NCBI GenBank assembly: GCA_030544215.1
Contig: JARZZO010000005.1
Location: forward strand, 77,123,524-77,187,523
Origin: Zantedeschia hybrid cultivar
Taxonomy: Eukaryota > Streptophyta > Magnoliopsida > Alismatales > Araceae
DNA length: 64,000 bases
Reading direction: 5' to 3'
The translations under genes and the position numbers were made by a program. The number at the start of each line of letters is the position of its first letter. Position 1 is the stretch's first letter. Below the pieces are notes generated by a model. That model saw nothing but the letters and a program-made list of their open reading frames with translations. It was not told the origin of the DNA and made no database searches. Shown here piece by piece: positions 47,449 to 59,800 of the stretch.

Positions 47449-49640
47449 AGTAGACTAACTACATCGGTCCTTCCCCTGGGTATGTCCTTTTTCTCTTAAG
47501 ATGTCCCTCTTATAGTAACGAAGTTCATATATATATGCCTCAATATTAAAAAGGTGGTCACGACAATCTAATTTAAAACATAGGTCAAATAAAATTTTAT
47601 TAGAATTATTCATGTCAAAATCTTTAATTTTTTTAAACGTAAACACAGTAGACTAAGAGTTGTTTGTTTCAATATAAAAATCTTTAATTTATGCTTTGTT
47701 TTAAAACCAATGGAATTTTTATTATTTTCAAATCAAGAAACACTTGTTTGGTTGCTTGTAAAATAAAATAAGAGAACATTTCAATCTTCTTGCTTTTGGT
47801 TTACAGTCGGCCTCCTTGTAAACTAAAATAAAGAAATTGGGTTGACTTGTGGACAGACAAGGTCCATATAAGATTTATTTTACACTATTTCAAACATCCT
47901 AAAGTATCGTAAAATATAACAACTATTTCAGATTATGTTATTTTTTCGTGAAAACAAATAACCCCTAAATGTAAATGGTTATATTGCATTCACTGACTTT
48001 TAGTTGGTGGGTTCAACTCGGAGCCAGAGTCATGCTATTGATATAAGTGTCACTTCAAGGATTAGCTCTATAACAGGGTGTTTGGTTGTTATATGGGATG
48101 ACTCTATCAAATATCAACTTTGATATTGTTATCAAATGTTTTGTTATATTCCATCAATTTTGATGTTAATATATTAGTAAAATGTATTGTTATAATAAAT
48201 TTAAGTTATATTTAAATATATGTTAAAAATGATAGAGTTTAATCTTTTGGGTTTCGGGACTCTCTCTCCTCTCTCTTCCCCACTCTTAAATCTCTTTTCT
48301 CACCAGTTATGATCCTTTGCATTCTTGCAAGATTATTTTCAATATTAATTTTGTAGATTTCAAAATAATAACATCAAAGCTAGTACTATATTAGACCCAA
48401 TATTTCAAAATAATAATCCTCAAATGAAAGTAAAAGATATCTTGTTCGGACATAAATAATCCCAAATTACTTATGTCCGAACAAACAATCTACGCATCAA
48501 ATTGGGCCTTGGTACACGAACCACTGCTAAGATCTAGATACAATAGAACTCCTTTGTCCCTCGTCGCTACCAATTAGGCTCTTAAGCAGTGGCGGATCTG
48601 GCGGATCTAACTTATTCTGATCTAATTAGATTTTATAGAATTTACAAAGATCCACTACTCTTGACCTATTGGAGTTGTTGATTTTTGCAGAGCTCATAAG
48701 ACCTACTATTCCTAACCCCATTAAAGTGACTTCACTTGACTACTAATTTTAACTTGACAGAGTGACGTCACTTATCCACCGTCCGTGTAACTCCATTGAA
48801 CAAAATTTCGAAATCTGCCACTGTCCCTCAATTTAGATTGCGAAATTTCATAGATGCAAATGAAGTATGTGGTTATCCAACATCACAAGTAGATGTGAGC
48901 GTGCATCTAAACCAGGTTCATAAAATCTCGACGGCGTACAAGAAAAAGAAATATTTTCTCTTTAAATTTCACCAACCAGAAGCAGCCAACTACAATGGGG
49001 CACAAGCCTTCTTTCCCCACCAGAAGTTTGAGGTGGTTGAGCTTATGGCTGCGAATCTGACACCCACCCATGGTGGCTGTAAAAAGAGGAAAATGGGGAC
49101 ACATACCCCTGTCGGCTTCATATTGTACTTATACTTTAATTAATGCAGACTTTTTAACATCTATCAAGATTCTTTGCAAGAAGCAGTTCTTAATTATAAG
49201 TGAGTTGAAGTACTCAATTGGTATTTATCTATTATCGAGACACATATATTGACTTATAAATAATTCAAAATTTTATAAAAAAACCCCTTGCAGCATTGAG
49301 TTTTGAGTGAATATAAATGAGTCACGGCATACGTCTTGAAATTGAGTGAATACAGACCGATTGTGACCTAAATAAATCATAGGTGATTACATCGTATCAA
49401 CTCAGATTTAAATTTTTAACTCTCATATTGGAGAATAAATGGTAGAGAAAATTAGAGGCTCCCTCCTTTTGGACACACAGTGGGCGGGAAGTCTCAAAAG
49501 AAATTAAGCCAAGCGTTTGCAAAGGTACAAGTAAAATTTTACAAATATACGCTTAAACAAGGCATATCTAAGTATTTATACACAAATAAAATTTTACAAA
49601 TATACTCTTAAACAAGGAATATCTATATATTTATACACAT
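47449..49640. other. Intergenic between the Gypsy element and IREG3/MAR1
   Basis: AT-rich, with one small MITE (48587-48823). A start typical of MITEs (CAGGGTGTTTGGTTGTTA at about 48075) has no matching end. The ORF at 48796-49143 overlaps the MITE end and has no recognisable family. Confidence 0.55.
48587..48823. mobile_element. hAT-like MITE, CAGTGG family, copy 2
   Basis: 237 bp, ends CAGTGGCGGATCTGG and GAAATCTGCCACTG. Related to 10008-10241. No 8-bp duplication is readable at the flanks. Confidence 0.6.
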
Positions 49641-49649
49641 AATTTGTGA

Positions 49650-49745
49650 AGTATATAAGAAAAGTAAAATTCCTCAGAAAGAAGGGGAACAGGAAGGAAA
49701 AATTCGTTTTTTCGTTCCCTCCCCCCTCTCTCTCCCTCTTCTTGT
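49650..49745 (+). promoter_or_regulatory. Candidate IREG3/MAR1 core promoter
   Basis: GTATATAAG at 49651-49659 is followed about 60 nt later by a pyrimidine tract (CCCTCCCCCCTCTCTCTCC, 49717-49736), typical of plant core promoters. The start site is inferred to be near 49685. Confidence 0.45.
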
Positions 49746-49800
49746 GGGCGTCGTCTCCTTCGGATAAGTGGGCGGCCAAGCAGAGAGAGCAGCGGAAGAA

Positions 49801-49854
49801 ATGCTCATCCTCTCCGCCACCACGACCGCCACCATCAGCATATCGCAGGGATAA
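49801..49854 (+). other. Candidate uORF 1 of IREG3/MAR1
   Basis: ATG with G at -3, 17 codons then TAA, ending 160 nt before the main ATG. It is in the leader only if transcription starts at the TATA box at 49651. Confidence 0.35.
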
Positions 49855-50014
49855 GGCCCAGAAACCTGGTAATAGTCGCCATTTGCGACCTCCAATCCTA
49901 GATAGGCCTGGGGTTCCTGCTGGCGAGGAAAGCAAACCTTCTCTGCTGGCGAGGCTGCATGAGTAGGCAGGCAGGAGAGGGTGCCCTCGTCAATCCCAGG
50001 TTCCTCAAGCACCC

Positions 50015-50813
50015 ATGGTGTTGGTTATCCTCGCTCGCCCGCCGCTGCCCCACATCACCACCCCTTTCTCCGACCGGAGAAGGAGCTCTCTGCCCTCTCC
50101 GGCTGGCTGCCGATGCCGCCGCCTCGTCCCTGTCCGCCGGCTGAGGCCCTCCTCGTCCTCCGTTCACAGGTGAGCTTCTTGTTGCCCTTCCTTTTCATGG
50201 GTGCTTGCGTTTTGGGATTTTGATCTTGATTTTCGCAGAAAGATCGGATTTTTGAGCGCGTTGGTGTGGAACTCCTTTTTAGTGGGTTTTGCTGGGTGGT
50301 ATCTGACGTGGGTTTCCAGAAAAATCGTATTTTGTGGATGTTTCTGAGTGTAGTGTGGTCTGCCTAGGCGATTGCGTTTCTAGTGGGTGCATGGGCATTA
50401 GTTGGCCGGGGCTGCCCATACCTCGGATTGGTTTTGGCATCCCGTGGTGTGTTTATAAGAGACCATGCTGAGGCAAGATTGACGGGTATCCAAAAAAAAA
50501 AAAAATTCCCATTTTGTGGATGTTTCTGAATACAGTACGCTCTAAGTGATTGCGGTTTCTAGTGGTACATGGTCATGAGTTGGCAGAGGCAGCCCACACT
50601 GTCGATTTTGGCATCGTTGGGTGTGTTTAGAAGAGACCATGCTGCGGCAAGTTGGATGGAGTTCTGTGTTGTTCTATTGTTAGGATGTTTGTGCGGAGAT
50701 GGAACAATGAATAAAAGAGGATTTAAGGGACAGTTTTAGGGAAGGGTTGATTATACATCATTCGTAAATTTCATCCTTGGTGAGCAAAAACATGTGGTAC
50801 TGTCCACTTTACA

Positions 50814-50844
<31 letters not shown>

Positions 50845-53800
50845 AAAAAAAAAAAAAAAAAAAGGAACATTGAAGTCACAATTCTTGTATGAACTCTCAG
50901 GATTCAGCTGGTTCTTGTTGATCCTAGATTCCTAGTGTAAATTGAGCTGTTTTATGCAAGCTCCATCCATACCAAAGTTGATAAGAGATTCAGATCGAAA
51001 TATACTGTAGGAGCAAAGATATGCTCAAGTACAAAGCAACAAGAAAGAAGAAGTTCCACCTCCAGGGAAAATACTTTTACGGATATATTTTCTTGCAATT
51101 CGGTGTCAACATAAATGGGGAATTAGTCCAACATAAATGTTCATGGTTGCTGTCATGCGTTTATGGACCACAATTAGTCCAAGATCAACAGATAATGTGG
51201 ACATAACTATCTGCATGCCAAGATAAATTCCAATTGCCGTGGTGTGTGACTGGGGATTTTAATCAAGTGAGGAAACCATCGGAAAAAAATAAAAATACAA
51301 AGGTGAATAGAGGAATGAAGCTGTTTAATAAATGGATCGATGATTGTAGTCTTTTGGAGATCGATATGTCTAATATCCAATTTACTTGGTCAAATGGAAG
51401 GCAAACACCCTCAATGTCTAAGCTGGATAGGGTTCTTGTAAATGAAGGATGGGCGAGACTGTTTCCTGATGCCATGGTCTCTGCGCAGTCAAGAGTCGTC
51501 TCCGACCATAATGCTATCCTCTTATTTTGCAAAAGGAGGAATAGTAAGAAAAAACCTTTTCGTATGGAAAAGGTATGGGTCTACAATGACGATTTCAAAG
51601 CATTGGTGAAGGGAGTATGGCAGCAAGCAGTGGGTATTCATTCTGCAACTAGAACTCTGGTACTGAAGACAAGGAATTTAAAACGGAAGGTTAAAGTTTG
51701 GGCTGATAAGTGGCGACAGGAGAGATATGTCTATGTGAACCAAGTATTAGAGGCAATAAAGGTTTTGGATACTGCTGAAGAGATTAGGCATCTAAACCAA
51801 CAGGAACAGTAAACCAGATCAAAACTGAATATGCAATACACAGATTGGTTACTTGAAGAAGAGATTAGATGGAAACGGAAATCAAGAGAAACATGGTTAA
51901 AAGAAGGGGATCTTAATACAAGATTCTTTCATCAGGTTGCAAATAGGAGGAGGAAAAGAAATACTATCTCCAATATTCAACAACAAGATGAAATCATTGA
52001 TGACGAAGATAAAATTGCAGAGGAAGTCATCAAATTTTATAAGGAGTTGTTCTCAAAGGAACAAAGATGGTTTCCTACCTGGTATGATCCTGATATTAAT
52101 ATAATATCCCCACAGGAACAAAATCTTCTTATAGCTCAAGTGACTGAAATTGAAGTTAAAAAAGTCGTCTTCGATTTAGGGGCGGATAAGTCACCAGGAC
52201 CAGACGGAATACCCATCTGGTTTTATCAGATTTTTTGGGAAGATGTCAAATCTGAAATTTTTAATGCTGCAAAGGATTTCATCTCTGGTGATGCTAGCTG
52301 TGAATGCCTCAATCATACTTATATTGTTCTACTTCCTAAGAAGGAGAGTGCAATGCAACTGAAAGACTTTCGACCCATTAGCTTACTTAATGGGTCATTT
52401 AAGATCTTTGCTCGAATCATTGCTTCTAGACTGAGCATGGTATTAAATGGCATTGTGCAACCGAATCAATCTGCTTTCATTCGGGGTAGAAGATTGAAGG
52501 ATAATTTTCTTCTTGCTCATTAGGTTTTGTTTTCCTTGAAGAAGAAAGGCATAGAAGGAGTGGCTTGCAAATTATATTTTAATAAGGCTTATGACAGAGT
52601 ACAGTGGAGCTGCTTATGGAAAATTCTGAAAGAGCACCATGTTCCGGATCAATTCATTACGGTTATATAGAAATGTGTCACCACGGTTACATTTTCTATG
52701 ATCATCAACAATAATGTTTGTGGATATTTTAGTAGTACTAGAGGTCTGAGACAAGGAGATCCACTTTCACCTCTACTATATGTCATAGTGGCCAATATAT
52801 TGAGCAGAATGTGTGTCAATGCTGAAAATGATGGTTGGATTAGAGGTGTTCAAATTTGCAGGGGTCAAACAGGTATCTCCCATTTACAGTTCGCAGATGA
52901 CACTTTACTATTCTTCAAGACTGATGTGGAGAATGTTAAGTTTTTATCTTTTCTGTTGAAAGGATTTGAGGCATGTTCTGGGATGAAAATTAATTATGAT
53001 AAGAGCTCGGTTATTCCTGTACATTTGAGTGAAGACCAGGGTGCTAATGTGGCTTATATTCTTGGATGCGGAATTGGTAAACTTCCAATCACTTATTTGG
53101 GTTTACCTTTGAATGATAGAAGGATTAGTGTAAAAGATTGAGACCCTGTTATCCTCAAAATACAAAGAAAGCTGTCTTCATGGAAGGCCAAACAGTTGTC
53201 CTTTGGGGGTAGAATTACACTAATAAATTCTGTTCTCACAACAATACCAATGCACTATTGTTCTGTTTTTCTCATGCCCATTTCTGTTTGCAAGGCTATA
53301 GATAAAATCAGAAGAAGATTTCTTTGGGGTGGTTACAATCAAGACAAAAAAGGTATTTCACTGATAAAATGGAAGAAAGTGTGCAAACCAAAAGCAAATG
53401 GAGGCCTGGGAGTAAGGAATCTGCGGGTTTGGAATGTGGCTTTATTGGGGAAATGGCTATGGGAATTAATGGAGGAAGAACCAAGCTTGTCGAAGCAACT
53501 GATCATCAAGAAACATTATTTGCCTAGATGCAGATTTTTCCTACAACAAAAAAAATGTTTCTATGATGTCACCTTTGTGGACAGATATCATGAAAGCTGG
53601 AATTAATTTTCAGAAACATATTTTTCACAAACTAGGAAATGGGGAAAACACTTTCTTCTGGAAGGACAAATGGTTGGGAGATAAAATGTTTGAAGGATAG
53701 ATACCCTAACCTATATGCTATTACTATAGATCAGTGGTCCTTGGTGAAAGATTGTTATGAAATAGTGAGGAACCAGGTTCAATGGAATGTTCGGATGCGC

Positions 53801-56800
53801 ATGAATTTGAAGGAGGAAGAAATAAATCAATTTACAGATTTAATGAATGCTTTATATGCTACATCTATTCATACATATTTGGTGGATAAATTGATTTGGG
53901 AACCTACTACAGGACACTTCATTGTGAAGTCCTATTATAATAAGTTGGAGGAAGACATGCCTAAATACTTGAAGTATGAGGAAGTTTGGAAAATCAAATC
54001 TCCTCTCAAAGTTAGAGCTTTTATGTGGCTGATGTATGAGAAGAGGATTGTTACCAAAGTCTATAGGAGGAAATGGTGCCCGGAAGATGATGTATTGTGT
54101 CTTCTTTGCGGTAGCAGTCCAGAAGATGTGGATCACTTGTTAGTCACTTGCAAGATAAGCCAAATGTGCTAGAGTACCATCGGGGAGACATTGCAGTTTG
54201 AACCAAAATTCCTAACAGTAGGGGAGATGTGGTCCTTCTTCAAACAAATGAGTTCTAAGCAAAAACAGAAAATGCAGAGAAGATTCTGTGGGATGATTCC
54301 TCATGCTATTTGCTGGAGTATATGGAAAGAGAGAAATGACGCTATTTTCAGAGGAAGCAAAGTCTATGTGGAAAATATCGTTATTAAGAGTTTGAGTTTT
54401 CTATATACTTGGTCTAGACATATCCTAGGTTTTTCTGTTGCCAACTGGAATAAGGCTTTAAATAGATAAGGCCTTTGTAATTTCCCTGGTTCTTTGTTAT
54501 GATGGGATAGGAATCTCTCCTGTCCGGTAATGCATTGTACTTCCTCTATTTATGAATAAAATTGGTGGTACAAGCCATGTTTTTCTCAAAAAAAACATAA
54601 ATGGGGAATTAATAGATATGCTTTATGATGGATGTCTTTGTTGCAAAGTGTTGGTAGAAGATGATTCCAAGTCTAGAATAAGTAGGGTAGTGAGGTTATC
54701 TCTTGTTGTGTGTCAACATGTTGATAATGCTTCTTACTTGCTGCACATAACATGGCATATTTCGGTTCTTATATTTTGTTTTTTGAGGGTGGGAAAAAGG
54801 GAGCTTGAAAGTGGCTAGAACATCCTGGGGGATTTAGCACAGGTAGACCGGGTGCAGATTGCAAAATCTGGTTGCCAGTTGGCCCTGGATTCTTCTGACC
54901 CAAGCACACGAGACAAATGGTCCCAACACACATAGGACATGGCTTTTGATGCACTAGCTTACCACCACTTAGTAGAACCATTTGTCACCTCCGATAATTT
55001 TCACTCTGACGAAGGAGGCATCCCCTTCCAGAATGATCTTCTGCACTAATGAATCTCCAGAGGGCTACTCACCCTCTTCTCTAGTTCATTTGTTGGAAGC
55101 TGACAATCTCCACTCTGCGACTTTGGAGACAATGGCAAGGGTGGCAAAGATTCTTTTCAGCTCTTCCATACTCCAGAGAAGGATTGGGATTCTCCTAAGA
55201 GCTATCCTTACCGCAATTACCCCTAAAATCAGGGAGTGCACCCATTTGCACTTCCCAACAAGCTTGAAATGCCAGACTACCTCTGGGCAATTATCTCGGT
55301 TTCATCCATTGCCTTCGCCACTTGCTCTGCTGGGCATACAATTAAGTGCGCAAACTTTGACAACCAGTACCACTGATCTCCCCACCTTCCATAGATCAAC
55401 CTCTGGATCACCTCTAGTTTTTACAGATCTCTAGTGGGTGCACTAGAGAAAAAATAAAATAATAAGAAACATAAATGTAAAAAAATAACAAGTAGATTAT
55501 GTCCATCATACAACAGATATATAAGTAACATATCCTAAATAATTTAATAAATTGACCATGCCTGAAGGTTTTCTTTTTTTTATGAATTGGAGTCATCTCT
55601 CCTTACTCTACATCTTCTGTTGTACATTTATGAAAAATATGTTAAATAACTTTTACGAGAACCTATAAATTGAGTTCTCAGTAGAGATCATTTACATCCC
55701 TACTGATATCCCACTTACACACACCCTCCCCCCAACCCATTTACTCTCTTCTTACTTATGTATAATATGCAGTTTCTTATCTTGTTAGCAGTCACAAGTA
55801 ACAGTTGGAAATGGAGCAATAAATGTAATAAAATTTTAAGGCTTAACTTTATAAGTTGATCCATACCAATTTACAGATTTCATTCTTTTATTGTTAATCT
55901 TTGGACTATACTCAATAATATGCTCATAAATGCATGAGACCTTAATGGAATGGTGCATTAAACTAATATGGAATACATGCATCGTAAAACAACGTAAACT
56001 CAGAATGAAAAACATTCAACAAAATAGTAACTGTCACACATTTTCATACGTTCCTTCCTTTCAGTAGTACTTTATACTAGCATAGAAAATATAAAGGTTC
56101 TTTCTGTCAGTCATTAACATAATGTCTCATGATTGAGTCGTTCATTCATTAGTCATTCACTTGATCGGTCGTTTTCTTATAATCATTACTCGACGTAAGT
56201 TCATTAATCGTAAGTTCGTAGGGCGACTTATCCTTTTGACAAGAAGTGACAGGAATAACTATGAACTAACAGTCGTAGCGGTGAGTAGGCCATTCCCCCA
56301 GCCGATGTCCCGAACCTGGACTCTGGAACCGTAACCAAAGAAGGGATGCTCTGTGCCTCGGTGCCACACATCGTTGGGGAGCTTACCCTACACCACCTTA
56401 TACCGTGGAGGCGTGTCGTCGTCCCGCTAGCCATGATGTCGCTTCTTTTCTTTATAGAAAGAAAGACAAATCATCGTAGAAAACACCGGTTATACATTTC
56501 ATAAGAACTCATTTTCATTATAAAAGGTTTTCATGCCTCAATTTTGCATTCATCATCATAGTCATGTTTCATTTTTATTATCATGGAGGCTTCCATGTCT
56601 CATTTCTTTTCATAGTCTTTATTTCTCTTCTTAGAGTCATCACAGCTATTAGATTGTTCTATAAATCATTATATTCTATAATATATACATATACATATAT
56701 ATCCCTAGACTAAAACAGATATCAAGTCTTTTTCTTCATAAATGATCATGTTATTATTATAAAAGTTCATCATGATGGAACTATTGCTTATTATTAACAT

Positions 56801-59800
56801 AAAGGTTCATCATCATGGAAGGCTTCTTAGTCTTCATTTATTCATTCCCTTATTTTCTAAATTTCTTAATTCTGTCTTCCCTTCCATGGGGTCATCATAG
56901 CCATGAAAACTACTTTATCCTTTATATTATAATTGCACATGTACTCCCACTTCTTTACTAAGTAATCGATAGTGGTTCTTTTTCGGCTTTCTAAGGGTAC
57001 TTGTTGAACCTTAAATAATTTCACTTAAGATCCTATAAAAATAGTCGTGACATTATAAACCCTAACCTTTTACTAATTGTATTTATACTTTTTAGGAATC
57101 TATAAATATGCCCTTAATTCTTTTTTGTGGGGTCTTACATTTTCCCCCGTGTCTTGTTGTTCTAGGTAAAGCCAACACTCCCATTGCAGGGTCACTGGCA
57201 CTTCAGCATAGAATGATCTCCAGTTGGTGAGGTACCATCTCCCCACATGCCCTGCTTTGCCATATGACCAGAATGTCTAGGAACTTGGACTGTGAGTGGG
57301 GATGCATCCCCCTCCAAGGGATGCAATTCACTTAAGCAGTGGGATTCCTGGCTGTCACAGGTGTTTTCCTTGTTGTTCTCCTACCCTCTGTTCCCAACGT
57401 CCTCCTTCTCCCACTTGCTTCTTGATGGTTAAACACATGGATCTTGGAAATATGTTCTCAGAAGAAAATATTGAAACTATCGTCTTATTTGTCTTCATTG
57501 GATGTATCACTGGGAGATAGTCGTCACCTTAGGTAGCATTTGAACCATTGTTTCTCCTTCAGGATCCTAATTACTGAACTTTTTATTAACATCATCAGCA
57601 TCATGAGGAATAAGATAAAACAGTCATGCAAATGTTCCATGGAACATTTTAATTTCATGATCTTTGTTCATTGACACAAAGATCATAAAGATTTACTTTG
57701 TACAGAACTTACCAGTCTCTGTGCTGTTGAAAATCTGATTTACTTAATGATTGCATGAGCTGTTTGCATTTGTTGCCTATTTCACTCTTATTGCCCAGTA
57801 TCCATCTTAGAAGTTGACTGTGTTCTAACTTGACATACACATCTAGATGCACATGACTACTTAAGTATTTCAAACTCCAAATGCTGACCCTCGTTTTAGG
57901 GAAATGGAGAGAAGCACTGTTATTAAATTTATTGTTTCTTTTTTCCAGATTTTTCAGCTTGGCATCGAGGTGTTCTATCACACATACTGATGTTGAGTTG
58001 GATCTTGTTGAGACAGAGGATGAGGTTCCTGAAGACCTTCCATCCATCTCTCCTGTCTGCACTATTCCACTTGTTCATCATGGGACAGGAATTCTTGATT
58101 CTGAGCCTTTGGACTTTCTGAGCAAGGAACAGTTTATGACATTGCCGGTACTTTTTAAAAATTCTGATATTTCTTTTTTTTATGTCATCATGAGTTCATG
58201 TATTGAAACTTTGTCAAGTTCGTAATTGTAGTCTAGTCATCTAATACTTGGAGATTCTTCTTTCCTAGTTTCTCTCTGAAGAGGATCAGGATGTGCTAGC
58301 AGCAACCCCTGCTCATCCTTCTGGTTTATATGGTAGGTTTTCCCTCTGGAGAATCATAAATATATAGTTTGTCTTCTTATTGATTCTTTAAGAGTTCACC
58401 ATGCCTATTAGAGAGGACACGATGTCTGACACTCTGCTGCTCTGCAGGCAATGTACCCTAGGAAGCTAGCAGATGCATATTTCTGTAATGTGTTTGGAAT
58501 GTGCTTGTAATCAGTCTATGATTAAGCTCATAAAAGGTGGACATACATACAAAGTTTAAGCATGATGCCTAAACTTCTTTCTATGCTGTTTTTGGAAGCT
58601 TTGACAGTGTCATTTGATGTGTTTTATCACTATATTTTAATGTGTCTGTCATTGTTTTCACCTTTATTGACCAATCAGACTTCCAACACTGTCCCATTTC
58701 TTTCCTCAGCTGTTACATATAATGTTGTATCAATGAAAAAGTATTTGGAAAAGGTTTTCATATGGTTCAGTAGATTGTAGAGAATTCTTGATAGAGCTTG
58801 CGATATAAGATTAGGCTTTATTGTGATGGCACACACTATTTAGTGCTACAGAAACTGGATATCCTAGAGTGAGGATGTATGGAATTAGGTTGATAAGAAA
58901 AAATATTGATGAGTTAGAATGGATAAAATTAGGGGAATAGAATAGAGACAAATTAGGTGAAGCCTTAGTTAGTTGTTGGGCAATAATTTTAAAGTAGGTA
59001 GAGTTCGTAGTTTGCAGCCTTTGTTGAAGTCTTTGGAAAGGGAGGGTAAGACCAAGAAGAGTTTGAGATGTAATGGAGGAGACCTTGATGAAGAATTGTG
59101 GATCATGGCTCACTCAGCCAATCCAGAATGCCGAGATGCAGTAGTTGAAAATTAAAATGAAGTTTTTTTATTGACACTGGTTTTCAATGAGCTAAGCTAT
59201 CAATATGGATTTTATATCTGAATGTTGGAAAAACTTATTATATATCATCTACATTCTGGTACCTTGGTTTTGCTAACATGACTGCATATCAGTGGACTGT
59301 TGCCAATATTAAATCGTGCACTCATACCTTCCACTTATGCTCCAAGAATCTAACATTTTAAGCTATCAATATGGATTTTATATCTGAATGTGGGAAAATT
59401 TATTATATATCATCTACATTCTGGTACCTTGGTTGTGCTAGCATGACTGCGTACCAGTGAACTGTTGCGAATATTAAATCGTGCACTCATAGCTTCAACT
59501 TTTGCTCCACATGTCTATCATTCACTTATCTCTTTTATGAAGTACCTGTCCCCACATAAGCCATAGAATGGTTGCCTTGCTTCAACTTTGAACTCTTCAC
59601 TATGTAAGTTGAACATTTTTTCCCCCAGCTTTGTATGCTAGTTCCTTGGCTGGTAATTTGGTGGAACAACTATGGAATTTTGCTTGGCCTGCTGCTGTTG
59701 CATTACTCCATCCTAGTCTTTTACCAGTTGCAGTTGTGGGTTTCTTCACGAAGGTATGTAAACAGCATTCCCAGCCTGAAGCGTTTAAACATACAAGCAA

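Noticed and set aside
54982..55434. 150-codon ORF in IREG3/MAR1 intron 1
   Set aside because: No family recognised and it is Ser/Thr/Leu-rich by composition. It is possibly an old retroelement remnant, but I could not support that.
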